A DNA stretch of 16,127 nucleotides from Persebacter sp051009035. Lineage in GTDB: Bacteria; Pseudomonadota; Gammaproteobacteria; Tethybacterales; Persebacteraceae. The position numbers were made by a program, and so were the translations under genes. Numbering within the stretch: the stretch's first letter is position 1; every line of letters begins with the position of its first letter. The stretch is from contig JBPCWY010000084.1 in the NCBI GenBank assembly GCA_051009035.1, positions 1 to 16,127 on the forward strand, given 5' to 3'. The notes beneath the pieces are model-generated. The model did no database searches and was not told the DNA's origin. It worked only from the letters and a program-made list of their open reading frames with translations. Below, in pieces: positions 6,007 to 13,172 of this stretch.

Positions 6007-7125
6007 ATGATTATCGGAATACCGAAAGAAATTAAAAACCGCGAATACCGGGTCGGCATGACGCCGGAATCGGCGGCGCAAGCGGCGGGGCGCGGGCATA
6101 AAATTGTCGTGCAAAGCGGCGCGGGCGAAGGCATCGGCGCGGCGGACGCCGATTACCGCGCGGCGGGGGCGTCCGTTGCGTCTTCGGCGGCGAAGGTGTT
6201 TTCCGCCGCCGGAATGATTGTGAAAGTCAAAGAACCGCTCGCCCCGGAACGGCGCATGTTGCGGCGCGGGCAAATTTTATTTACTTATTTGCATCTCGCC
6301 GCCGACAAAGTTTTAACCCGCGAATTAATGCAAAGCGGCGCGGCGTGCATCGCCTACGAAACGGTGACGGACGGGGCGGGGCGGCTGCCGCTGCTTGCGC
6401 CGATGTCCAAAGTGGCGGGGCGGTTGGCGGCGCAGGCGGCGGCGCATTATTTGCAGCGTCCGGCGGGCGGGATGGGAAAATTAATGGGCGGCGTGCCCGG
6501 CGTTTTACCGGCGAAAGTCGCCGTGTTGGGCGGGGGCATGGTCGGGCGCAACGCCGCCCGCATTGCGCTCGGAATGGGCGCGGATGTGATTATCGCCGAA
6601 AGACATGCGGATGTGATGGACGATATTATGCGGGAATTTAACGGGCAAGTTGCGACCATTTATTCTTCGCCGGAAAACTTGGCGCGCACCGTGGCGTCCG
6701 CCGATGTCTTAATCGGGGGCGTGTTGATTGCGGGCGCCGCCGCGCCAAAAATTATCAGCGAAGAGATGATTAAATCCATGCGCCCCGGCGGCGTTGCGGT
6801 GGATGTCGCCATAGACCAGGGCGGCTGCATTGCGACCGCCCGCCCGACAACGCACGAAAAACCGACATTCGTCAAACACGGCGTGGTGCATTATTGCGTG
6901 ACAAACATGCCGGGGGCGGTGCCGCATACTTCCACTTACGCATTAAATAATGTTACCGCGCCGCTTGTGCTGGATATTGCGGACAAAGGATGGCGGCGGG
7001 CGGCGGCGGAAAACCGCCATTTGCAAAACGGGTTGAGCGTCGCCGAAGGCGCGCTGGTGTGTCCGCATTCGGCGCAATCGCTGCGCATGCGCCATACGCC
7101 CGCCGCCTCCGTTTTGCGGGAATAA
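6007..7125 (+). CDS. ald: Alanine dehydrogenase
   Basis: A 372-residue NAD-dependent enzyme for L-alanine to pyruvate plus ammonia, reversible; family length is about 371. The opening IIGIPKEIKNREYRVGMTP is diagnostic. Substrate residues known from Bacillus and Mycobacterium Ald fall at the same numbers: Arg15, Lys75 (VKVKEPL) and His96 (TYLHLA), with Asp270 expected in VDVAIDQGG. The Rossmann loop is VLGGGMVGRNAA (near 174-185), and NMPGAVPHTSTYALNN near the end closes the active site. It is probably cytoplasmic and hexameric. It has its own promoter and leader and lies 99 bp upstream of a glutamine-synthetase-like gene. Some Ald enzymes also reduce glyoxylate to glycine, so it may balance amino groups released by the aldolase; that link is inference. 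Confidence 0.95.
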   Translation: MIIGIPKEIKNREYRVGMTPESAAQAAGRGHKIVVQSGAGEGIGAADADYRAAGASVASSAAKVFSAAGMIVKVKEPLAPERRMLRRGQILFTYLHLAADKVLTRELMQSGAACIAYETVTDGAGRLPLLAPMSKVAGRLAAQAAAHYLQRPAGGMGKLMGGVPGVLPAKVAVLGGGMVGRNAARIALGMGADVIIAERHADVMDDIMREFNGQVATIYSSPENLARTVASADVLIGGVLIAGAAAPKIISEEMIKSMRPGGVAVDVAIDQGGCIATARPTTHEKPTFVKHGVVHYCVTNMPGAVPHTSTYALNNVTAPLVLDIADKGWRRAAAENRHLQNGLSVAEGALVCPHSAQSLRMRHTPAASVLRE

Positions 7126-7152
7126 CGGCGGTGTTTGCTCTTTTGCCCGCCG

Positions 7153-7185
7153 CTGCCGCAAAAATCCGCTTCGGCGTTGCGGCGG
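7153..7185 (+). other. Hairpin in the gap between alanine dehydrogenase and the GS-like gene
   Basis: CTGCCGCAA (7153-7161) can pair with TTGCGGCGG (7177-7185), eight Watson-Crick pairs and one G-U, around a loop that contains CCG-CTT-CGG. No T-tract follows. It may stabilise mRNA or tune expression of the second gene; it could also be chance in such GC-rich sequence. Confidence 0.3.
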
Positions 7186-7224
7186 AAAGGCATGCGCGGC
7201 GCGTTTTGCAGGGGACAATAACGC

Positions 7225-8469
7225 GTGTTTGATATTTTGCTCGCCGATATTAACGGCGTTTGGCGCGGTTTGCAAGCGCCGCCGCGCGATATGGAAAAAC
7301 TGCTCGGCGAAGGATTTTCATTTCCCCGCTCGTTGTATGCGATGCGTTTTGACGGCGGATTGGCGGAAAAAACGGGCTTGGGAATTGCGGCGGGCGACCC
7401 CGATTATCCCTGCGTTTTTTTGCATCCAAAACCGCATCCGGCGTTGTGGCGGGAGGGCGGAATGCAAGCCGCAGCCGCAATGCAAACGCCGGAAGGCGCG
7501 CCGTTTTACGCCGACCCGCGCCAAGTGTTGGCGGAAACGGAAGCGAAGTTGCAAGCGGACGGATTTTTTCCGCTGCTGGCGGCGGAGTTGGAATTTTATC
7601 TTTGGGAAGACAACGGCGGCGGTTTTGGAAATGCGTCCGGCGCGCCGGTTTCGGAATTGTATTCGCCCGATGCGTTGTCGCGGCGGAGCGGTTTTTTTAC
7701 GCTGTTGGGGCGGGCGGCGGAGGCGCAAAATATTGAATTGGGCGCGCGCATTTCGGAATATTCGGCGGAGCAGTTTGAGATTAATTTGCGCCACAAAGCG
7801 CCCCTTGATGCGTGTTTGGAAGCGCTGTTGTTTCGCCGCCTCGTGCGCGAATGCGCGCGCGCCAGCGGTTTGCGGGCGACTTTTTTGGCGAAACCGCGCG
7901 CGGACGGGGCGGGCAGCGGCATGCATTTTCACGCCAGCATGCGGGATGCAAACGGCGGATATTGTTTTGCCGACGAGAAAGTTTTGCACGCCGCAGTCGC
8001 CGGGGTGTTGGCGGTGATTGGCGAGGGGACGGCGTTTTTTGCGCCGTTCGGCAATTCCTACCGCCGTTTTGCGCCGAACATTTACGCGCCCCTTTCCGCG
8101 TGCTGGGGCGAAGAAAACCGCAACGCCGCGGTGCGCCTGCCGCGCGCGGGGTCGCCCGCCGAAAAGCGGTTTGAATTTCGCGCGGCGGGCGCGGATGCAA
8201 ATCCGTATTTGGCGGCGGCGGCGTTGCTTGCCGGGGCGCATTGGGGGATGAGCCGCGGGTTGCGCCCGCCGCCGCCGATGCGCCGAGGGACGCGCATTCC
8301 GCCGACATGGCATGCGGCGTTGGAGGGAATGCGGCGGGCGAAAATCCTGCCGCGTTATATTTCGCCGCAGTTTTTGCGTTTGTATTTGGAGGTGAAAGCC
8401 AGTGAATTGCACCGCGAAAACGCGCATATTACCGATTACGACCGCGAACATTACGGGCGCGTTTTATAA
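7225..8469 (+). CDS. Glutamine synthetase family, probable gamma-glutamyl-amine (PuuA-like) ligase
   Basis: A 414-residue enzyme with all catalytic signatures of the glutamine synthetase fold. The beta-grasp begins at DILLADINGVWRG. Metal ligands lie in AAELEFYLW (Glu121, Glu123) and EQFEINL (Glu182, Glu185). The ATP/glutamate loop is GSGMHFHAS (His234, His236), followed by NSYRRFAPN (277-285), ENRNAAVRLP (297-306) and RFEFRAAGADANPYLAAA from 315. It lacks the adenylylation and regulatory features of GlnA and resembles gamma-glutamylputrescine synthetase, which joins glutamate to an amine for catabolism. An in-frame TAA at 7219-7221 fixes the start at GTG 7225, after AGGGGA at 7210-7215, so the N-terminus is short for the family. 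It lies 99 bp after alanine dehydrogenase, perhaps cotranscribed. The amine substrate is unknown. Confidence 0.88.
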   Translation: MFDILLADINGVWRGLQAPPRDMEKLLGEGFSFPRSLYAMRFDGGLAEKTGLGIAAGDPDYPCVFLHPKPHPALWREGGMQAAAAMQTPEGAPFYADPRQVLAETEAKLQADGFFPLLAAELEFYLWEDNGGGFGNASGAPVSELYSPDALSRRSGFFTLLGRAAEAQNIELGARISEYSAEQFEINLRHKAPLDACLEALLFRRLVRECARASGLRATFLAKPRADGAGSGMHFHASMRDANGGYCFADEKVLHAAVAGVLAVIGEGTAFFAPFGNSYRRFAPNIYAPLSACWGEENRNAAVRLPRAGSPAEKRFEFRAAGADANPYLAAAALLAGAHWGMSRGLRPPPPMRRGTRIPPTWHAALEGMRRAKILPRYISPQFLRLYLEVKASELHRENAHITDYDREHYGRVL

Positions 8470-8493
8470 CGGCGGCGGCGTTTTTGCGCCGTT

Positions 8494-8517
8494 AAATGCG
8501 GTTGAAAATGCGGTTGA
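8494..8517 (+). repeat. Two perfect tandem copies of AAATGCGGTTGA
   Basis: A 12-bp unit repeated exactly at 8494-8505 and 8506-8517, starting 24 bp after the GS-like stop codon. Its function is unknown. Confidence 0.7.
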
Positions 8518-8531
8518 ATAAAAAGTTTGGT

Positions 8532-8622
8532 GTTAGAAAATTTCGGGCAAATTAGCGATTACCCGCGGATTAGAAATTGCCGGCGGATTAGAAATTACCG
8601 GCAAATTCGTCATTCCCGCGCA
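8532..8622 (+). repeat. Degenerate 18-bp tandem array, five units
   Basis: Units start at 8532 (19 bp), 8551, 8569, 8587 and 8605. The middle pair read ATTAGAAATTGCCGGCGG and ATTAGAAATTACCGGCAA; the outer ones keep ATTxxxxATTxCCxGCxx. The fifth unit, ATTCGTCATTCCCGCGCA, is also the start of the palindromic repeat at 8612-8631, so the array grades into the dispersed repeat. Confidence 0.6.
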
Positions 8623-8631
8623 GGCGGGAAT
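8612..8631. repeat. Dispersed palindromic repeat, copy 2 (reverse orientation)
   Basis: ATTCCCGC and GCGGGAAT form a perfect 8-bp stem around GCAG. Upstream CGTC matches, in reverse, the GACG that trails copies 1 and 3. This fits the ATTCCC-N8-GGGAAT consensus described for dRS3 repeats of Neisseria, but the resemblance alone does not identify the organism. Confidence 0.7.
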
Positions 8632-8688
8632 CTAAAATGCCGGGCATTGTTGCAGGATTGAACTTATTCGCCGAAGTTTGCTCTTTGG

Positions 8689-8731
8689 ATTCCCGCCCCT
8701 GCTTTCGCAGGGGCAAGCTCTTCGCGGGAAT
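8689..8731. repeat. Dispersed palindromic repeat, copy 3, with nested inner hairpin
   Basis: Outer arms ATTCCCGC (8689-8696) and GCGGGAAT (8724-8731) enclose a second perfect 8-bp hairpin, GCCCCTGC-TTTC-GCAGGGGC (8695-8714). It is followed by GACGGCGGGGG. Copy 1 looks like a shortened form of the same unit, with the inner TGCTTTCGCA core retained. Confidence 0.7.
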
Positions 8732-8810
8732 GACGGCGGGGGTGGTTTAGCAATTGCAGGCGGGGCGGAAACGGCAAGCGGACGGGAAAATTTCGGGCAA
8801 GGCGGACATT

Positions 8811-8843
8811 GAAAACGGAAAGAAAACGGAAGGAAAACGGGCG
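8811..8843 (+). repeat. Three tandem 11-bp purine-rich units
   Basis: GAAAACGGAAA, GAAAACGGAAG and GAAAACGGGCG are consecutive at 8811, 8822 and 8833. They lie in a strongly G/A-biased strand stretch between the palindromes and the nusA promoter. Confidence 0.6.
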
Positions 8844-8870
8844 GGCGGGGCGGAAATTGCGGGCGGCGGG
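8839..8870 (+). other. Possible G-quadruplex-forming run
   Basis: G-tracts at 8839-8841, 8843-8845, 8847-8850, 8861-8863 and 8868-8870 give at least four runs of three G with loops of 1, 1 and about 10 nt. It lies about 150 bp upstream of the nusA promoter. Formation is untested and the genome is G-rich. Confidence 0.25.
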
Positions 8871-8993
8871 AATTGAATGCGGGCGGAATTTGGCGGGATT
8901 TGGGAGTTTAAGGATTTTTTGCCTGTGGCGGACGGCGGGCGTTGTTTGGCGCGCGAATTTTGCGTAAAAACGGCGTTTTTTTGGGGCGCGGTG

Positions 8994-9021
8994 TTGCCGT
9001 TGCGAAAAAATCTGGTATAAT
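8994..9021 (+). promoter_or_regulatory. Promoter of the nusA-infB-rbfA-truB-sppA operon
   Basis: TTGCCG (8994-8999) as -35 is 16 bp from TATAAT (9016-9021), and TGG at 9013-9015 makes it an extended -10. The predicted start is about 9028, giving a leader of about 87 nt before nusA. Confidence 0.7.
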
Positions 9022-9028
9022 AAGCGAT

Positions 9029-9041
9029 GCGCCAAAAGCGC
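9029..9041 (+). other. Small hairpin at the 5' end of the nusA transcript
   Basis: GCGC-CAAAA-GCGC lies at the predicted transcript start. A 5'-terminal stem of this kind can protect mRNA from decay. With four base pairs it is only a possibility. Confidence 0.3.
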
Positions 9042-9048
9042 AGGAGCG

Positions 9049-9070
9049 GGGGCGTTTCTGCCCCTTTTTT
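9049..9070 (+). terminator. Terminator-like hairpin in the nusA leader (possible attenuator)
   Basis: GGGGC (9049-9053) pairs with GCCCC (9060-9064) around GTTTCT, with one more G-U pair possible, and is followed at once by six T. It lies between the promoter and nusA, 45 bp before the start codon and about 20 nt into the transcript. No upstream gene runs into it, so it would act on the operon's own transcript. Confidence 0.5.
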
Positions 9071-9099
9071 ATTGCCAAATCCCGCATGGCGGATTTTTT

Positions 9100-9104
9100 G
9101 GGAG
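9100..9104 (+). promoter_or_regulatory. Ribosome binding site deciding the nusA start
   Basis: GGGAG is 10 bases before ATG 9115 and only 4 before the in-frame TTG 9109. The ATG is therefore preferred, giving a protein that begins MAHKEKEEFD. Confidence 0.6.
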
Positions 9105-9114
9105 TTTTTTGATT

Positions 9115-10704
9115 ATGGCACACAAAGAAAAAGAAGAATTTGACCCGGGCGGGCTGCTGATGTTGCTCGAATCCATCGCGCGCGAAAAGGATATGCCCGC
9201 CCAGCAGGTCAGAGATATTTTCGCCGAATCGCTCGCGCAATCGGCGAAGCGCAGCGCGGACGATGCGCGGGACGGCGAATTTCGCGCGGAAATCAACGAC
9301 GCCGGCGAAATCGTGCTGTTTCGCCGCTGGCGCGTGCTGGCGGACGACGAGTTGATGGAAAACCGGCACGGCGAAATCATGCTGGAATCGGCGCAGGAGA
9401 TGAACAAAACGGCGCAGCCCGGCGACATTATTGAAAAATGCGTGGCAAAAATGAAAAAGCCGGTAAAAGAAAAAGCCGGCAAACCGGGCAAGGTTGAAAA
9501 AAATATGCTGGATATTCGCTCGTGCGTCCATTCCGCCAAGCAGCATTTTGCGCAGCTCCTGCGCGAAGCCGACCGGCAGCGGCTGTTGGACGAGCTTTTG
9601 GCGCGCAACGAAGAATTGGTGAACGGGCAGGTGTTGCGCGTGTTGCGCGATACCGGGGACGCGATTGTGGAAGTGCTGCGGCTGGAATGCCGCCTCCCCA
9701 AAAGCCAGATGATTCCGCGCGAGGCGATTAAATCCGGCGACCGCTTGCAGGCGTTAATTAAAGAAGTCAATTCCGATTCGCCCGGGCAAGCGGTATTGTT
9801 GACGCGCACCAGCCCGGAATTTCTCAAGCTGCTTTTCAAGCGGGTCGTGCCGGAAATTGAAAAAGGCATTTTGGAAATTATCAACGCGGTCCGCGACCCG
9901 GGCAACCGCGCCAAAATTTCGGTGCGCTCCAACGATGCGCGGGTCGACCCGGTCGGCACCTGCGTCGGCATCCGGGGGTCGCGCGTGCAGGCGGTGACGA
10001 ATGAATTAAACGGCGAGCGGATTGACATTATTCCCTGGGACGACGACCCGGCGAATTTGGTGTTGCGCGCGCTCGCTCCCGCCGAAATCAACCGCATTGA
10101 AGTAGACAACGCGAAGCATTCCATGGATGTGCTGGTTGCGCCCGACCGCATGGCGCAAGCCATCGGCAAAAACGGGGTGAATGTCCGGTTGGCGTCCGAT
10201 TTGAGCGGCTGGCGGCTAAACCTGCATACGATTCCCGAATACGAAGCCGAAGAGCAGGAAAAAATGCGCGAAAAAAGCGCGGCGCTGGCGCAGGCATTAA
10301 GTTTGGAAGAAGATGCGGCGCGGATTTTGCTGGAAGAAGGATTTGAGACGATGGAGCATGTCGCGTTTGCCGAAGAAAGCGAATTGCTGGAAGTTTCCGG
10401 CTTGCCGCCCGAAGCGGTGCGCGAGCTGCAAATCCGCGCGCGCGAGCAGGTGGAAAAAGAAGAATCCGAACTCGCGCAAAAAATGGAGCGGCAGGAACCC
10501 GAACTCGCCGAATTAATTGCGGACGGCGAATTGATGCAGGCGCTCGCCAAAAACGATATTTTTTCGCTCTCCGATTTCGCCGGTTTGGCGGCGGACGAAT
10601 TTTTGGACATCGCCGATATTAACGAAGAACGGGCGGGCGAATTAATCATGCGCGCGCGCGAAGTCGTCTACGGTTTCGGCGATGCGGACGAAGAAACGGC
10701 GTAA
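9115..10704 (+). CDS. nusA: Transcription termination/antitermination factor NusA
   Basis: A 529-residue RNA polymerase-associated factor. The N-terminal domain (1-165) binds polymerase, an S1 domain follows (about 168-232, NGQVLRVLRDTGDAIVEV), then KH1 with GIRG at 285-288 and KH2 with GKNG at 351-354. Two C-terminal acidic helical repeats (about 385-440 and 470-525) are the proteobacterial form. The core TCVGIRGSRVQAVTNELNGE is almost canonical. The end of the N-terminal domain is unusual: a lysine-rich segment (108-130), then DIRSCVHSAKQHFAQLLREA in place of the usual FGRIAAQTAKQVI-type motif. It heads an operon, 2 bp before infB, with a promoter, a leader hairpin and no adjacent rimP. NusA often influences its own operon's leader, which fits the hairpin at 9049-9070. 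Confidence 0.95.
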   Translation: MAHKEKEEFDPGGLLMLLESIAREKDMPAQQVRDIFAESLAQSAKRSADDARDGEFRAEINDAGEIVLFRRWRVLADDELMENRHGEIMLESAQEMNKTAQPGDIIEKCVAKMKKPVKEKAGKPGKVEKNMLDIRSCVHSAKQHFAQLLREADRQRLLDELLARNEELVNGQVLRVLRDTGDAIVEVLRLECRLPKSQMIPREAIKSGDRLQALIKEVNSDSPGQAVLLTRTSPEFLKLLFKRVVPEIEKGILEIINAVRDPGNRAKISVRSNDARVDPVGTCVGIRGSRVQAVTNELNGERIDIIPWDDDPANLVLRALAPAEINRIEVDNAKHSMDVLVAPDRMAQAIGKNGVNVRLASDLSGWRLNLHTIPEYEAEEQEKMREKSAALAQALSLEEDAARILLEEGFETMEHVAFAEESELLEVSGLPPEAVRELQIRAREQVEKEESELAQKMERQEPELAELIADGELMQALAKNDIFSLSDFAGLAADEFLDIADINEERAGELIMRAREVVYGFGDADEETA

Positions 10705-10706
10705 GC

Positions 10707-13172
10707 ATGGCAAACATTCTTGTCATTGCCAAAAAATACGGCAAGACCGTCCCCGAAGTTAAAGCGGCGCTGCTCGCCATCGGTTGCGGCGCGACGGTTG
10801 TGCCAAAAGCGGCGGAAGAAAAATTAGCCGCGCATTTTAGCGCCGGAAAACATCCCGCCGCCAAAAGCGCGCGGGGCGGGGCGGCGCGCACGATTGGCGG
10901 GACGCAAGTGGTGGAGAAAAAACGGCGGACATTTACCCGCCCGCCAAAACCTTCCGCCATTTTACCCGCCGCCAAACCCGCGGCGGAAGCCAAACCGCCC
11001 GCGCCCAAACCCGCCGATGCGGAAGCGATGCGCGCCGCCAATACTTTATACGAAAAGCAAATCGCGGCGCAAAAATCCGCAAAATCCCCCGCCAAACCCG
11101 CGCCGGTAAAATCCGCCGCAACTTCGGCGGAGACAACGGCGGCAACCGATTCGGCAAAAACGGCAACTGCTTCCGCTCCGGCAACTGCTCCGGCGGTTGC
11201 GGCGGGGGCAAAAACGGCGGCGGATGCGCCGGCGAAGGCGGCGGAAACGGAGACGCCGTCTTCCGAAAAAACTTCGCGGCGGCGGAAAACGATTAAAATA
11301 GACCGCAAAATCGTCCAAGACCGCGAAAAACGCCGCCGCCAAAAAATGAGCGGGGGCAAACGCCCCCCCGCAAACCAGCACGGATTCAAACAACCGGTAG
11401 GTCTGGTCGTGCGCGAATTGCCGATACCGGAAGTGATTTCGGTCAGCCGCTTGGCGTCCGAAATGGCGGTCAAAAGCGGCGCGATTATCCGCAAATTGAT
11501 GGACTACGGCATTGAAGACGCCGGGGCGAATATGCAGTTGGACCGCAAAACGGCCTGGGTTTTGGTGGAAGAATTCGGGCATAAACCGGCGGTATTGGCG
11601 GAGGAAGAAGACCCGGAAAAAGAAATGCTAAAGCACCGGGTTTCGGAATCGGATGCGCTCAAAGAGCCGCGTTCGCCGGTGGTGACGATTATGGGGCATG
11701 TTGACCACGGCAAAACTTCGCTGTTGGATTACATCCGTAAAACGCGGGTGGCGGGCGGCGAAGCGGGCGGCATAACGCAGCACATCGGCGCGTACCAAGT
11801 GGAAAATCCGGCGGGCAATATTACTTTTTTGGATACGCCCGGTCATGCGTTGTTTACCCAAATGCGGGCGCGCGGCGCGCAAATTACCGACTTGGTCGTG
11901 CTGGTCGTCGCCGGCGACGACGGCGTGCGCCCGCAAACCGAAGAAGCCGTTGCGCACGCGCAGGCGGCGGGCGTCCCGCTGGTCGTGGCGGTGAATAAAA
12001 TGGACAAGCCCGGGTTTGACATGGAGCGGGTCAAAAATGAATTATCCGGACGGGGCGTCATCCCCGAAGATTGGGGCGGGGACGCGATGATGGTCGCGAT
12101 TTCCGCGCAAACCGGCGAAGGCGTAGACAAATTGTTGGACGCGGTGCGGACGCAAAGTGATTTATTGGAATTGAAAGCGGCGCTCGCCGTCCCGGCGAAT
12201 GCCGTTGCGGTAGAAGCGCGCATTGACCGCGGGCGGGGCGCGTTGACGACGGTGATTGTGCGCGAAGGCGTTTTGCGCTGCAACGATTATGTCGTATGCG
12301 GCACCGAAAGCGGGCGGGTGCGCGCGATGTGGGATTCGGCGCACCGCATGCTGGACGAAGCCGGCCCGTCCATGCCGGCGGAGATTCAAGGATTGTCCGG
12401 TCTTCCCGAGGTGGGCGAAGATTTGGTCGCGGTGCAGGACGAGCGCAAAGCGCGCGAAGTCGCCGGATTGCGCCAAGAACGCCGCCGCGCAAAAATGTTG
12501 AGCGCGCGCTCCCTGACCCGCCCCGTCTCCATGATTCTCAACGACGAAAGCGCGCAAAAAACGGAATTAAATGTCATCGTCAAAGCCGATGTCGGCGGCT
12601 CGCGCGAGGCGCTGGCGGCGGCGCTTTCTTCATTGTCCGGCAAAAAAGCGGCGATTAAAGTTATCCACAGCGCGGTCGGCGGCGTGAGCGAATCCGATGT
12701 CAATTTAGCGCGCGCCGGCAACGCGCTGATTATCGCGTTTAATGTCCGCCCCGATGCAAAGTCGCGCAAGCTCGCGCAGTCGTGCGGCATTAAGATTTTG
12801 CAGGGCAATGTCATTTACGAAATCATAGACCGCGCGAAAGAAGCGGTTTTGGATTTGCTGGACGCGGAGCGCGAAGAAAAAATTATCGGCATGGCGGAAG
12901 TCCTAAAAGTATTTTCCATTACCAAAGTCGGCAACATCGCCGGTTGCCGGGTGGCGGACGGGGTGATTCGCGCCGATGCGCGGGCGCGCCTCGTGCGGGA
13001 CGGGGCGATAGTATACGAAGGCGACATCGGTTCGCTGCGCCATTTTAAGGAGCAAGCCGAAGAAGTGCGCAACGGCGAAGAATGCGGCATTGCGATTCGC
13101 CGTTTTAACGACATCAAAACCGGCGACATTATTGAAGCGGTGCAGGTTATTGAAACGCCGCCGACATTTTAA
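10707..13172 (+). CDS. infB: Translation initiation factor IF-2
   Basis: An 821-residue GTPase that brings formyl-Met initiator tRNA to the 30S subunit and promotes 50S joining. The N-terminus (1-50, MANILVIAKKYGKTVPEVK) is an IF2_N-like helical module. Residues about 55-200 are an Ala/Lys/Pro-rich linker, and a second IF2_N-like module lies near 235-290 (ISVSRLASEMAVKSG). The G domain has GHVDHGKT (330-337), GGITQHIG, DTPGH (376-380), NKMD (430-433) and SAQTGEG from 466, where the commoner form is SAKTG. C-terminal domains end in ECGIAIRRFNDIKTGDIIEA. It is slightly shorter than the E. coli long form (890), mostly in the linker. It starts 2 bp after nusA and its TAA overlaps the rbfA ATG by one base. 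Confidence 0.97.
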   Translation: MANILVIAKKYGKTVPEVKAALLAIGCGATVVPKAAEEKLAAHFSAGKHPAAKSARGGAARTIGGTQVVEKKRRTFTRPPKPSAILPAAKPAAEAKPPAPKPADAEAMRAANTLYEKQIAAQKSAKSPAKPAPVKSAATSAETTAATDSAKTATASAPATAPAVAAGAKTAADAPAKAAETETPSSEKTSRRRKTIKIDRKIVQDREKRRRQKMSGGKRPPANQHGFKQPVGLVVRELPIPEVISVSRLASEMAVKSGAIIRKLMDYGIEDAGANMQLDRKTAWVLVEEFGHKPAVLAEEEDPEKEMLKHRVSESDALKEPRSPVVTIMGHVDHGKTSLLDYIRKTRVAGGEAGGITQHIGAYQVENPAGNITFLDTPGHALFTQMRARGAQITDLVVLVVAGDDGVRPQTEEAVAHAQAAGVPLVVAVNKMDKPGFDMERVKNELSGRGVIPEDWGGDAMMVAISAQTGEGVDKLLDAVRTQSDLLELKAALAVPANAVAVEARIDRGRGALTTVIVREGVLRCNDYVVCGTESGRVRAMWDSAHRMLDEAGPSMPAEIQGLSGLPEVGEDLVAVQDERKAREVAGLRQERRRAKMLSARSLTRPVSMILNDESAQKTELNVIVKADVGGSREALAAALSSLSGKKAAIKVIHSAVGGVSESDVNLARAGNALIIAFNVRPDAKSRKLAQSCGIKILQGNVIYEIIDRAKEAVLDLLDAEREEKIIGMAEVLKVFSITKVGNIAGCRVADGVIRADARARLVRDGAIVYEGDIGSLRHFKEQAEEVRNGEECGIAIRRFNDIKTGDIIEAVQVIETPPTF

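Larger units (their letters stand above)
8470..8993. other. Long intergenic region with tandem and palindromic repeats, no gene seen
   Basis: Over 500 bp without a supportable gene. It contains a 12-bp direct repeat (8494-8517), an 18-bp degenerate array (8532-8622), two dispersed palindromes (8612-8631 and 8689-8731), an 11-bp array (8811-8843) and a G-rich run. The frames crossing it are interrupted or run through these repeats. No tRNA and no rimP-like gene, both common upstream of nusA, were seen. Confidence 0.65.

Noticed and set aside
7318..8451. A 377-codon - strand frame opposite the glutamine-synthetase-like gene
   Set aside because: It is dominated by Arg, Gln and Ala without motifs, while the + strand frame has every glutamine synthetase signature.
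8468..8493. Intrinsic terminator after the GS-like gene
   Set aside because: AACGGCG and CGCCGTT can pair, but the loop is 12 nt and no T-tract follows, so the evidence is too weak.
8532..8622. CRISPR array
   Set aside because: Units are adjacent 18-mers with no unique spacers between them, and no cas gene is present.
8470..9108. tRNA gene or rimP upstream of nusA
   Set aside because: I looked for T-loop sequence, cloverleaf arms and a RimP-like reading frame and saw none.
9069..10649. A long - strand frame opposite nusA (526 codons)
   Set aside because: It is serine-rich and is the antisense image of the well-conserved NusA frame; it has no start context or family resemblance.
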